64,000 nucleotides of DNA from the NCBI RefSeq assembly GCF_050947875.1, contig NC_134572.1:120337105-120401104 (forward strand). Reading direction: 5' to 3'. Of this stretch, positions 48,300-59,960 are shown piece after piece (within the stretch, counting starts at the first letter, position 1; each line of letters begins with the position of its first letter). The notes below the pieces were generated by a model. It searched no databases and had not been told where the DNA came from. It saw only the letters and a program-made list of their open reading frames with translations. The DNA comes from Dermacentor variabilis. Lineage: Eukaryota; Arthropoda; Arachnida; Ixodida; Ixodidae. The position numbers and the translations under genes were made by a program.

Positions 48300-50900
48300 A
48301 AACAGCATGTAACAAGAAACGCTGTCATCCGTCACCACACAAGAAGACTAGGAAGCGTTCAATGGGCTGCTTTCTAGGAGAACCAGTAAGCGGTCACTCC
48401 TATCACAAAGATATGGGGAGTGATCAATGGCCTGGCCGGAAAGATCCAATCCGGATATACCAGACAGGCCATTCGATGCATTTGGCTTAAAGCGAGGAAA
48501 AGCAGCTTTACAAGCTCTTGTAGCAGACGTATATACGTCTATACGGTTAGTATATCTGGTTGGTAGAAGCAGTAAACCCCAGATCGCCTGAGTTACTCTG
48601 CACGATGAACTCAATTTCGCGAGTAGGAACTGGTGATTAGTACCTTAAGGAAACATTAAGCAGTCGGTCCGGATTTGATCGGCAATCAGATGCTGACAAA
48701 TTTGCCCTGCGTGAGAAGACGCGCCCTTCCGTACATAATCTATCGCGCCTAGAGTACGGGTGAAATTACAGAAATGTGGAAGGCAGCACGGGTGGCGCTA
48801 GTGCTCAAGCCCGGAAAGGATCCTGTGAACATAGCCTCAAATCGACCAGTATCGATGAAATCGCAGGTGTCAAAGCCGATAAAAAGAAGAATATGTACAG
48901 GGGCAGCTCGGCATATGGAGCAAGGAAGGAAACCAATGTTGCGTATGACTGATATCGTGAATGGTTGAGTGCTCGGGATATACTTTTGGACTTGCTGAAT
49001 CACATCGATACCTACCAAGTCGACGGTGTTTCGACCCTCGCAGTCTTTATGGACGTTGTCATAGCATTCGAATGTGTGCTTCAGACAAAGTCATACTGGA
49101 ATTTCCCAGAGATGGCTGTGTCCAAGGTGAGCACGGAAAAACAATGCGTGAAGAACGACGCATTTGCCTCGGCGTGTCTCAAGGAAGTCTCGTAGTCTCC
49201 TATCCCCTTTGCTTTTTCACGTTGCCATGGCCAGCTCTACTGATGCAATAAAAAGAGGCAAGGTGGCTTTTAAGATGTCTATTTACGCTGACACAATCTG
49301 CATTATCTTGGGTTACCATCACGAATGTTCGGAACAAATAGCCCAGGGCGTAATCTCCGCCATCGAACGCCAATTATCAGTGCTTGGCCTCTCCTTATCA
49401 TCGGAAAAGCCATTACTTATACTTTTTCCCGGAGTGAAACCGATGTCAACATGCTTGACGCTCAAAATTAGAAGCTACCGAGTTCGCCCTGCAGCTAATG
49501 TTCCGTTCCTAGACGTCACCATTGGCAACGTTATTTTCTGATGGCGTGTGGTTGACGGTCTTAACGCTGCAGCAGCACTAAAGATCAATGACTTCGTCGC
49601 ATGACAGGTGTACGTTGGGGCAGCCACCCTATGCCCATGCTGAAACTTAACGCCGCACTAATAACAAGCTGCATTCTCCGCCAGCTGACGTTGCTATCAT
49701 CACTAAAGAGAGAATTCAAGCGCTTGGAGGCAATGCATAGAAGGTGACTTCCTTCGGCGATGGGTTTTTTGCTAGGCCGCTTCGAATGAGAAAGCCATAA
49801 ATGAAGCTAAGTAACTTCAGCGCGGCTTATGGCACCCCAAGTCTTGTTGACTCAACCGTTAAGCCTTCTGCAGTCCTTTATTGGCACGGCGCGCTTCTCA
49901 GGCAACTGCGAGCAAAAACAGGCTCCCGCTATCACGTATCGCTGAACTTCCGACCGTTTGGTTTCCGATACCCTAAACTGAGCCGTCTGGAACTGGCATG
50001 GTCTTTTGAATATGTCACCTGCAGCGTAAGAGTACCCCATCTAAAAACAAATGCACCATTCCAACAGCCGAAGCAAATTTTATTGTGCTGGATCGCTTCA
50101 ACACAGCGTACTGAATGCACTTGCAAGTCTACACATATGAGTTGGCGTACGTACATACACAGAGCTGCGCAGCGGCATTATGTATACTTGCCCTTGACGT
50201 GCCATGCTATGGCCGGCTGGATTGCTTAGTTTTAGCGAAAACAAAGGCTGCATTCTGCAGAAGATCTTGTTACTCTTACGCACTCAAAGTCAGCGCACCA
50301 ACGATTATATTGTGGTCCGCGTCTAGAGAGATTTACTAGAAATTTGCGGCGTTCCTTAAATACCTTAGACGCATGGTATTCAAAGTGAAATTTCAGTGAA
50401 TCCCATCACATGCTGGAATGGAAGGTAATGGGAATGCTGACACTATTGAGTGCTACGCGCTCAATAGTGAGAGCGCCAGAGAATCCGCATAAAACTAAGG
50501 ACGAAATCCACAAATTATTTTCGGCTTCTGTACAAAAAGCCACATCACGCATGTGTGGTTCAATGATTTATTCGCGAAGAAGCTATGCCGTTGTTGCGAA
50601 GAAGCTATGCCGTAGAACTAACTGCGCTGACACCCAGGCTTAGTCGTTCCAAGACTGGACGATCAGCTTCCCCGCTTTGTGCTTTATGTGGAGAAATCGG
50701 CGATATACAACACTTTGTCTGGTGATGCCCGCAACTCGATGAGGACAGAAAGGCGTCCATTTACAGATTGTAAATTAAAGCTAGTAAACACGTGAGCTAT
50801 GAAGAGGTAGTGTTCCCTGAAAGGCCCGAAGAAGTCAGGAAGAGTGAGACAAAGAGTTGGGCAAAGTTTGGTGACACATCCTTGAATGTATGAGATGCTC
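48300..50900 (+). pseudogene. Decayed R1-like LINE: RT, RNase H and zinc motif
   Basis: The domain order is recovered across many frames. At 48345-48480 there is pre-RT text (RRLGSVQWAAF, GVINGLAGKIQSGYTRQAI). At 48664 AVGPDLI matches the S-A-x-G-P-D block. At 48774-48870 MWKAARVALVLKPGKDP is followed by a mutated SYRPVSLTS (ASNRPVSMKS). At 48966 SARDILLDLL and FMDVVIAFE (motif A) appear, with RKSRSLLSPLLF (QGSVLSPLLF type) next. Motif C reads SIYADTICIIL: Thr replaces the second catalytic Asp (49293-49295). Then come HPMPMLKLNAALITSCILRQ, an RNase H start LQVYTYELA, IPSHAGMEGNGNAD (50402-50443) and a zinc-like LCALCGEIGDIQHF (50680-50720). Stops in all domains show long inactivity. Assignment to the R1/I group is by overall resemblance. 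Confidence 0.8.
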
Positions 50901-52789
50901 AGGTGTAACTATTGCCGGCTAACTGCTGCTACACCGTCTGCTGCTACACCACCTTCATTACCACCGTCACCACCAGGAAAAAAAGAACAACCCAGATGTT
51001 TCTCTCTATCCTGCGCCGATACTTAGTGGGTGGTCATCAACATTCTTTGAGGGTGTCATGTACCTGTCAAAGCGCTGGCATAATACTGCTGTTTGGTGTG
51101 CTTTATAGGCATACACATTTCTTTTCTCTAATTTATGGATATGCCACATGTTATTCTTGCACTTCATCCACATAAGGCCTTACAAGTATCAAACAACGTT
51201 ATACGGGAGCATTCCTTCTTACATTTATTAATTTACAAGTTTCACCTTTTTAGAACTTTCACTAATTAACTTAAGAGCATTTATTTACAACTTTCACAAC
51301 ATTAGCAGGGCCATTAGCCTGGCACAGCTGCGAAACTGCTGCCACTGGCGAGCCCCAAGGCCGAGCGCATGACGTCGTGGTCAGCATATTGTCGCGGTTA
51401 AGTTCCCTGTCTTTGCAGTATTATTTCCACCATATCTATGCGCAGTATAACAGGATCTTGCTATTTTTTAGCAACACACGTCGTTTTGGTGACGAGTGCT
51501 GCCGTCAAACTTCGGGCATCTTGCTTTCTGGGAAAGACAACATTTTAAGAGAGTCCATCATTTGCTATATTGAAACAATGAATAGACAGATGACGTGAGG
51601 ACTCAGAACCAGTGTTATCAGCGGACCTTTGTGCCTTAAAGGCTCCCAATATATACGCATGACGCTGGGCATTAGAAGTCTTGCGTATTTAACGGTGAAA
51701 TATATAAGTTATGAAATACAGCTACATCAAAGTAGGCCATAGCTATCGCTGTTCGATATGACAGAATACAAGCGCAGAAAAAAACATTACCGGAGCTTCG
51801 TTTGTCTTCTCTTAGTGCAGAAAGCCGCCGGTGCTCTTTTTTGGTACCTTAAGCCGCTTGCGTCGGTTCCCTCGTGAGGTAATTACATGACTATAGGAAA
51901 AGGAAGAAGAAGAGGAGTCATTCATGTGTTCTTCGAACGTGCTTCTCTCTCGCATGACTTGTATTTGTCCATGTTGGGCCACAGTTGTCTTCTTAAAAGG
52001 CTGCCTCATCAACCAGGGCGGCTTAATCTACAAAAATAAAAGTATGTAATAAAAAAAGAAACAAGAATAAAATGAACAATGCCTTTGCCAAGTACGCGTC
52101 TCATTCTTTAGGCCATGGTCAGTCTTTCCTAATGAAGCTGCAGGACGCTACTTGGAAGCTCCCGGAGTCTAGAAACGTACGACAGAGAAGAACGCGTTTG
52201 TCTGTTTCAGCGCGCATGCGCGCGGCGTTCATTTGTGTGATCGGGAGGAGACAAATTAGTCGAATGAGCATGATAAAATAGAAAGAAAAAGAAAAAGAAA
52301 GCAAGAGAAAGTACAGAAGACGGTCCTTAAAACGGGCATAGTAGCCTTCTCTGTAGTCTTGTACCAATTAAGTCATGAGCTGAGACCGTGATTTAACAGT
52401 ACTTTCTCGCAGTTTATACTTAACTCTCGCCTGATTAGCAGAGAAAAGCCAGAGGCATTAAGTTCCTCCCTGTGTTTCCCCTATCTTCTCCTACGCTTCA
52501 TTTCGTTTTATTGTATGTTGTCTGCGTGTAGGTTGCTTCAAGCGCAAAATCATGCCCTTCCTCTCGTCCAATGTACAGCGAGGGTCTCCACTCTAACAGC
52601 CCTGATGGCTTCAGGTAGCGTACCAGTGTTTATTAGCCATTCAGCCAGGTCCTCAGATCCCGCAGTATGCGGCACCTGTGATTAAAATGACGCTTCGTCA
52701 GCGCCCACGGCTTTGAGTGGTAGTGGCGTCCAGGGTCAGAACATGTACACGTACAAGAATGCCCAAGAAAGTTGACGAGAGAACAACCG
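50901..52789. other. Unassigned region
   Basis: No gene is supported. A duplicated ctgctgctacacc word (50920-50950) and a purine-rich run (52280-52312) are the only visible patterns. Confidence 0.4.
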
Positions 52790-52850
52790 TCGCCGCGGCT
52801 TAATTGGTAGCGCACCACTCATGCAAGCCTGCAGCAGAAGCCTCGATAAC
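52790..52850 (+). repeat. tRNA-like head of a degenerate SINE (tentative)
   Basis: The segment cgcggcttaattggtagcgc resembles a tRNA D-arm / polymerase III A box, as in tRNA-derived SINEs. The expected B box about 40 bases on is not recognisable and no cloverleaf can be drawn, so it is not a functional tRNA gene. Chance similarity is possible. Confidence 0.3.
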
Positions 52851-54369
52851 TATAACACATGCCGTGTCCAAGCGTAGTTGTGTCGCCAGGTATAGTTCTT
52901 GAAGATGGAACTTCTCCTTAAGGGCGTAAGTGCAGACAGCATAAGTACACGTTGCGAGAGCAAAACGTGAATAGATATTCGAATGATATCACTCTCACAC
53001 GGACCTGGTTCGCTCCAATGTGGGGTACGTCCCTTGTACTCAACCTACTGTATCTAGTCGTGGTTGATGGTGCATGTAACATATCAAAGATGCCTATGGG
53101 TTATGTTTTACCCATATACACATTGTGCCAGCTTTTCATTTTGCATATTACGTTGTCATCTAAAATAGCGGACAGTAGACTTCAGGGCCCATAAGTAGTG
53201 CAGCAGGCAAAATTAATCATTACTTACAGTACAAGCATGCTTGGGGAGTTTGAACGAAAAGATGTCATCGATGCTTGTCTAGGAGTCACAGTCGTTTTAA
53301 GACACCACTTTGTCTTCGGGGTACAAAAATACAGATACTGAAAGTAACAAAAATCAAAGTTGTTGCAAAAATAATGGAAACGTAAGTACAACGCCATTGA
53401 TACAAATAAGCGTTACAACTAAAACCAGGCAGTTGCAGTGAACAAAACTTGCTCATGATACGTCCAGCTAACGGGAGGCAAACACGTGATACACCATGTG
53501 AGTTTAACAACTTAAGCAAGTTACAATGCACTTTATAACAGAGATAGGCCTTCCCTCAGGAAGCAGTCTAGTAATGAGTAGTGCATGTGTTATAATACAT
53601 GCTGCTTATGTTCCAAGTTGGACAGCAGTATTATCGGCAATTTCGCATTTGCATTGCAGCATCCGAGTAGCGTTACACAGTTCTAGAACTGGCGCGTCAT
53701 ATGTTATGTGTCATGAGAAATAATAAGAGCCTCAATAGTTGTGTATTGCTCAGCACCTTCCCTGGCGAAAAAATGACACAGAAAATCCAGGGCAACAAAA
53801 TCAAGGACTAACTGTCCACAACAAAAACCATGACACAAAATCTCGCTTTGAGTTTTAATTTACCTACCCTAATACTGACATCAAGCAGACTTTTACGAAA
53901 CGACCCTAGCTTATGTTTATAATTATGTCGATTACTATCTCTCACATCCAGGAAATGTTCGTTGACGATGAGTCGTTGTTCCACTTATCACTACATATTT
54001 CTACACTATGCGGTGACTCTTCCTTTTCGTGTGCACGGTATCTTGATTTTCCTGCAATTTGTTTTTCCATAACCTAATGATAATAAAAGAATTAAAATGG
54101 AAGTTTCTGTTTCTGTGGTCTTTCGCGCTTCGCTTTCTTCCGTAAATTTGCCCCAGAATTCTATCTTGCAAGTGTAGCGGCAAAGATTATCTTTGACGCG
54201 GTTTTGACGAGAGTGGGCACAGTGTCTGTAAAATTTAAAAGAAGAAACTGTACTTGCAAGTAAATTTTTTGAAGAGGTTTCTGACCTATGAACTTTAATA
54301 CTAAATAGAAATGCGCGGAGGTATTTTTCCAATTTCGAGCCTGTAGAAACTTCTCGACGGGCCGCACCT
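52851..54369. other. Unassigned region
   Basis: Only short frames (up to 108 codons) on both strands with no domain. Nothing else seen. Confidence 0.4.
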
Positions 54370-55037
54370 CGGCCGATGCACTCAAGATACTAAAGACACG
54401 AAGCACTCTGCTCCCATACACCTGCGTAACGTGCGTAACCGGGAACGAGGGAGTAGATTGGAACGAAGTGGCCCACGCCGGTGCCCACGAGCACGTCAAC
54501 TGTGCTCCCCTTTCCCGACGCGCTCTCCGACCAGCGACAGAAGAGGCGGTTGCCGTACCCACCAACTATTCGGCCATATTGCAACACTACAGGCTCGAGC
54601 GTCTAGTGTACCCTCCACCGCACCCTAAACTCGGTAGAGAAGAACGCATGATCCGTAGACGCCTGCAAAGTAACACGTACACTCAAGGAAAGAAAATGCA
54701 TCGCCTCTACCCGACGCCCCACGGCTACCTCTGCCCACTCTGTAACGTACCCGACACTCTGGAACATTTGTTCCGGGGATGCGCGTGTCAGGAAGGCAGC
54801 GAAATGAAACCAAAAACGCACGTGAAACGAGCACAAGAAGCAAACCACGTGTTCGAAACGTCGGAGGCCAAGCTCGCCCTCGGGGACCTGGAGGACCAAC
54901 GACAACTCGTCGCCAGGGCCAAGAGGGCAGTCGAAGCCTGAGGGTTCCTGGACTAAGGTGCCTACCCACATTAGGGTGATACCGGCCCTTGCTCGGAACA
55001 CTGTTTCGTATAATAAACATCTCTCTCTCTCTCTCTC
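54370..55037 (+). pseudogene. 5'-truncated LINE: RNase H end, zinc motif, (CT)n tail
   Basis: The plus frame starting before 54440 gives VTGNEGVDWNEVAHAGA, the C-terminal H...GNE...AHA part of an LINE RNase H. The 157-codon frame 54468-54941 then continues with YSAILQHYRLERLVYPPPHP, REERMIRRRLQSNTY and the zinc motif CPLCNVPDTLEHLFRGC. A short 3' UTR leads to taataaac (55011-55018) and a (CT)n run (55020-55037). The element was 5'-truncated on insertion, as usual for LINEs. The frame is intact over the preserved part, and frames on the other strand are shadows. It is a close relative of, but not identical to, the elements ending at 1.46 and 61.3 kb. Confidence 0.85.
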
Positions 55038-55512
55038 GTGTAAAGGTGTCGCAAGCAGCCACGATATTCGAGTTTTCGCTCTTCCATAAATGTTTAGAAG
55101 CACCAGTACTTCGGTATTTGTGATTCGGAGATTGTAAATAATCATCAGGCGATCAGGGCCAATTATTCAATAATAATCGCCTGTATTTTATATAGATATT
55201 TTACAGTATCCGTGCAGCAATTTATTAACGCTCATCTTTTCATATCCTCTTGTAAAGTATCAATGATACAAAAATATCCACATAAAATGTTTTGGCTATA
55301 TCATACAGCAAGGAAGTTAAGTTAACAATTGGCAGAAAAATACTCGTTCCCAAAGCCCTAACAACAAGAATCCGAATAGAAAATGTTGTCTGTGGCAATG
55401 AAAGACTAAATATAATTATGCGTGAGAAAAGAAAACCGAAAGCAAAGAGAATCAACAAGACGATGCGATGAACCCCAGACTATTCGTGCACTTTAGAATC
55501 ACGCTAACGGAA
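55038..55512. other. Unassigned AT-rich DNA
   Basis: No gene or repeat recognised between the LINE tail and the SINE. Confidence 0.45.
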
Positions 55513-55757
55513 CATTTGGATGAATAATTCTGGGGTTTTACGTGCCAAAACCAGTATTTGATTATGAGGCAGGCCGTAGTGGGTGACTCTGGATTAATCC
55601 TGGCCATCAGGGGATATATAACCTGCCTCCGTTGCACGGGACTCAGGAATTTTTATATTTGGTCGCCATCGAAATACGGCCGCCACGGTCGGGATGCGAT
55701 CCTGCGACCTTGTCGTTAGTAACGCAACATCACAGCCGCAAAGTCACCACCACGGGT
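55513..55757 (-). repeat. tRNA-derived SINE (Ruka-like), well preserved
   Basis: Read on the minus strand it starts cccgtggtggtgactttgcg (tRNA-like head) and has a near-canonical polymerase III B box, ggatcgcatcc, then a ccgaccgtggcggccg box, atttcgatggcgacc, gattaatccagagtcaccca, ctacggcctgcctcataatc and ggttttggcacgtaaaaccc. This is the full order of the abundant tick SINE, head to 3' end, over about 245 bases. The A box is poorer than the B box. It is inserted in minus orientation in unassigned DNA. The family name Ruka is from memory. Confidence 0.8.
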
Positions 55758-57622
55758 AACTGAACATTTCACGCAGAGCGTAAACAATCGATTTCAGGAG
55801 AAAGCTGAGTCTGCTCAAGCGTAGAACGCGGTGGCATCATATAATTATCACTGCAAACCAAAAAAGAAAAAAACTTCTTTCCTTGTGGAGAGGCAACCTG
55901 TATCGCAGAAATAAGTTGTATGAAATAAATAAGAAATTTCAAGCAAGTACAGCAAGACACGTGAGAAGGTGAAGACAGGAAAGATTCTTGGTTGGACGGG
56001 ATGATAAACAAATACAGATACGACCAACTCTGGCACACGATACCTACCTCTAATCGAATCTGGACGTCATAACATCCTGGTTTACTCTATCCAGATGCTC
56101 GGATCCCATGAAGTGGCGGCAAGATAGTTTGGAAACATCAATTGAGAAAAAAAAAGATTGAATCGTCGTTATTGAATGGGGCCCGGGAGTTTTCGCCGGA
56201 AGAAACGCTGCGCTGCTCCGTTTATTTTTCTACGGCTTTCAGAGAACGAACCCAGAAGGATCGTTTCGAATGACCCGCCTAAAATGGGAGGGAAGACTTC
56301 CTTAACTGCGAAAACATTTCGGTGCCTTCTTACAATAACAGACGTTGTGTTGTCCACTGCTTCCCTGCTATATATGCAGAGCAAGCTTCTTTTTCTCTTC
56401 GTTTCACTTAGCATAACATAATTTGGTCAACCACTTCAGGAGTAGAACTCGGAGTAGAAACTTGGAGAACCACAAGGAGTAGAAACACGGAAAGTCTAAT
56501 CCTAGAGTTGATTGTACCAAAGAACTCACAGGCCATAATTGACCCGCTCCGCGTTAAGGGTTTCGCAGTAATTTCGATCACCGACCGTTGCTTCTCGCAT
56601 ATATTTAACTTCGACATCAGTCGAACCCACGATTTCGTGCTCAGCAACAAAACGCCACAACTAATGAGCCAACGTTAAGGGTATTACAGGTATGGGTCAT
56701 CGTTTCTAGCAGTGTTGCATTTGGGCGTGATATCTGCAAGATAGGACATTAGAACAGTGCATAAGTATCATCTCCTCGAACACCAGGGGGCTGCGTTATG
56801 TCATAAAACTTTATAAGCAGAATGGAAATGCTAAAGATTAGCCGATGCGTATCCGCCTCGTACGAAAAGTGGAAGTGCATTCGCGGGGGTTCGGAATGAA
56901 GTCTTACGGATTACTCCTGTTAAGACTTTTAGCGCCTTTCGTTTCGACACTCGGAAAGCGTCTTACAACCATGTAACTTTGCACACTGTATTGTGCTTTT
57001 CTTCGTGGTAAGTTGCGTAACATTTTCGTAAGCATACAGAGGCCCCGTATAAAGTGTGACCGTTACGATAGCAACTGAAACGAACATACGGCATTCTGCT
57101 GCGCCATCACACTTTCGAACTTCAATATTTCTCGACATATAGATTAGGTGCCGCTGCAACCACCGGTCACTGCACATGATGGCACGCATTCATGCAGCCT
57201 CGGCTCGTTTGCATTTCATGTGCTTACCGCATGCCACGAACAACTGGTGCACCTATTTAAGGGCATGGTAGGTTTTATTTAAATACCACAAAGGTTTCTC
57301 CCGCTTCGCATCGTTGCCTTCAGTGATATTAACAGCCTGCCACACATCCTAAATTTTCTCACAGCTGGAACCAACTGTACGCTAATCCTCGTATGCATCG
57401 ATGCCATCGTACTTGTTACGATTGGCGTTTAACACTCTTGTGCCTGGTGGTCTTTCTGGACAAAGGATGTACACAGGCGAGCGTGTGGCTAAGGAATGCC
57501 GTTAACGCATGATCTTCATGTCAACGCCAAGGAGGTGGCGAATAAACCAGTGTCATGGCAAGATAACTGACAAGCAATTATGTATCACGCCTTCGTCTGG
57601 TCAACGACGCGGAGCTGACAAC
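55758..57622. other. Unassigned region
   Basis: Mirror-image frames at 56169-56421 occupy both strands and have no family. No other structure is supported. Confidence 0.4.
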
Positions 57623-57706
57623 TCTATATCTATATCTCGCGTACTATACGATATCTATATCTCGTCGACTATATATCGCGGACTATATCGAGACTATATC
57701 TCGCGA
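57623..57706. repeat. Degenerate minisatellite (ctatatctcgcg units)
   Basis: Variants of ctatatctcgcg and gactatat alternate about five times in 84 bases, with units of roughly 12-25 bases and internal tatatat runs. The units are partly self-complementary. No gene overlaps. Confidence 0.75.
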
Positions 57707-59239
57707 ACAACTCTCTGTGGCTGTGCAGGAAAATCTACGGAGACAAATTGCGAACAAATTAGCGCACTTCTAAAAAGAGTCTCGCGTTTTCATCCAGGTT
57801 AGCTTAAGCTGGGAAAGAGAAAACATAAACGCCTTATTAGCAGCAGCCAAATAAGGCAAAACGCAGCACTGAATGTAAAAGTCTACTTATTTGGTGGCTT
57901 TTTCCTTCCGCGTCTGGGCAAACGCCAAACCGGCGCACGTGGAAGCTGTGTCGATTCACCGTCTGTTCCGAGCAACCAAAAGCACTGTGAAACGCTGCCG
58001 GACTACTTGGCGCTGTGACACACGTGCAGAAGATCCGCCCCCGTAGCTTTCGCTTCATAGCCACAGAAAGTTGTCCGCGATTACAGTTCTGGCACCCCGA
58101 ACTCTGAAGGGGTCATCGGCGCTGTGCAACCTACTAGTAAGTGCAAAAATCATACGCTCACGACTTCGTGGAAAAAGCGTCGAGCCTGGTTTCACAAGAA
58201 ATGGGATCTTCAACATAGCACAGCGAAAAGCATTGAATGCAATGGAAAGTTTTTATGAAGACACAGGCGTCCTCATCAAGTTCTAGAGATCGCACTAAAT
58301 AGTCGCTACGACGTAACTGCAACTCGATTCTTTTATTTGGAATTATTAGCGCTTGTATATCACGCCTTATACTCTTTCGTATTCTGCGTATTATCATCCG
58401 TTTATATGCTCATCACAGTCTACATCACGGCCGCTTGTGAGTTTTTGTGATTTTTTTTGCAAACTCATTGTGGTGCGACTTGCCTTTGCCTTTTATATTT
58501 ATATGTTCGTGGGTGTATAGGACTGAGTGCTGCGAATTTTTGTCTGTGCTGTGGATTTCTTTTCATTTTCTTACTGCATATATATATTCCTATTGCGGTT
58601 TCTGCTATTGAAAACATAGTAGCTGCCTCCCATGACTACATCTCTTTCTGTAATATTTATGTCAGTGAAAAAAAAGCACCACTGACTTGATTCTAAAACC
58701 TTCCTTACAAATGGTTGTGGCCAGTTATTTGCAGATTTACTGGAATTGCATATTACAGTTCATTTACAGTGACTGTACTTCCACAAATTGTAAGCCACAA
58801 CACTGCATTTTTCCGCGCACATTTCGATATAACAATGCGATGCTTGTGATGTAGATCCGCTGCTTTTGCACTGCGTTGTCGTCAAAACATCAAAAATGCA
58901 AATGAAGCAGATCTTACGGACTGTGGGAATTTATGTTTCGTGCAGTTTTTTGGTGCTTGCTGACTACCAAGTATCATTAGGCATTTCGCAAAGTAACTAA
59001 CTGTTACAATAACTGTTACAATATCTAGCTGTCGGATGTGAATTCTGTGTGTGACTACGGCACCAAAACGACGTCGCGTGCAATCATGGGACGGTGGCGC
59101 CATAATTTCTACTCCAGCCGTTTGGCGCCAGCTTAGATTGGTCAATTGTTGGGTGGATCGTAACGTCTTGAGGGGCTACGTGATATGCAGTTGTACATAC
59201 CTATGACTATGTCATGTGGTATACGCTAATATAACGATC
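57707..59239. other. Unassigned region
   Basis: Frames are at most 97 codons and show no domain. None of the SINE, LINE or inverted-repeat patterns seen elsewhere in the window occurs here. Confidence 0.4.
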
Positions 59240-59504
59240 AAATTTCCGCTACGGCGATGCAGCCTTGAAGCCTGATCGACCACCCGGGCCAAACACGAAG
59301 GCTGTAGAGAAACGCACAGTTTCTACGTAGCGTTAGCTGCTACGAAGGAGTACTAGGGAATGCGGGTTGGTCCCGTAGATGGTGGTGCAGTTGACGCAGC
59401 GCCTGAGAGCGCAAGTCGCGAGGAAAGAACACGAGAAACTGGCAGACATGACGCACGCACCCAACGTCTCGGAGCGCTAGTCAGCTTTGGTAGGAGATGA
59501 GTAT
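59240..59504 (+). repeat. Probable dispersed repeat flanking a SINE
   Basis: The text from agcctgatcgaccacccggg through aacgcacagtttctacgtag resembles mid-repetitive tick DNA, and runs directly into the SINE-like unit at 59505. No other copy is present in the window, so the call rests on recollection only. Confidence 0.3.
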
Positions 59505-59650
59505 TCGCGTGATCTTGGTCAAGTGGTTAGAGCATTGGGCTGCTGTGGTCGAAGGCAGAGGCAGAGGTCTGACACATTTCTTTTTTGTTATAGAAGTTGG
59601 AGGTGTTGACGAGACAGGAGATACCTGCCTCCCCACCAATCTACTGCGAT
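59505..59650 (+). repeat. tRNA-headed SINE-like element
   Basis: tcttggtcaagtggttagag fits the polymerase III A box (TRGYNNARNNG as tggtcaagtgg) in a tRNA-like context. The B box is damaged (aggtctgacac). The body runs acacatttcttttttgttat, then ggaggtgttgacgagacagg and acctgcctccccaccaatct. It differs from the 19.5 and 55.5 kb SINEs, so it represents a second tRNA-derived family. It cannot fold into a complete tRNA. Confidence 0.6.
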
Positions 59651-59960
59651 GTTTCTGAAATTAGGCAAACGATGCTACGTGTTATTAATAAAACGTGTTC
59701 CAGGGCTAGGCTTTTCACGCTCGAAGGTTAGCAAACACACAGTTGACACCGGACAAAAAAAAATGACCTATGACCTAAGTCATCCCCACCGGTATGCGCG
59801 ATCGTTAAACCTATTTCAAAAATACTGTATGCATGATCCACGTATCCCAGCGAAAATACAAACCTTGCTGATGGGTACACGCGAAAATAATCGAATTACG
59901 ATCATACTTTATTGAAGGGGATATATCACGTGGGTGCCTAAAAACAATGTTATTGAGGCG
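59651..59960. other. Unassigned DNA
   Basis: An 88-codon plus frame (59649-59915) has no recognisable domain. Its left end overlaps the SINE edge, so it is unlikely to be a gene. Confidence 0.4.

Noticed and set aside
52790..52870. Candidate tRNA gene
   Set aside because: Only a D-arm-like word is present; no anticodon arm, T-arm or acceptor pairing can be drawn.
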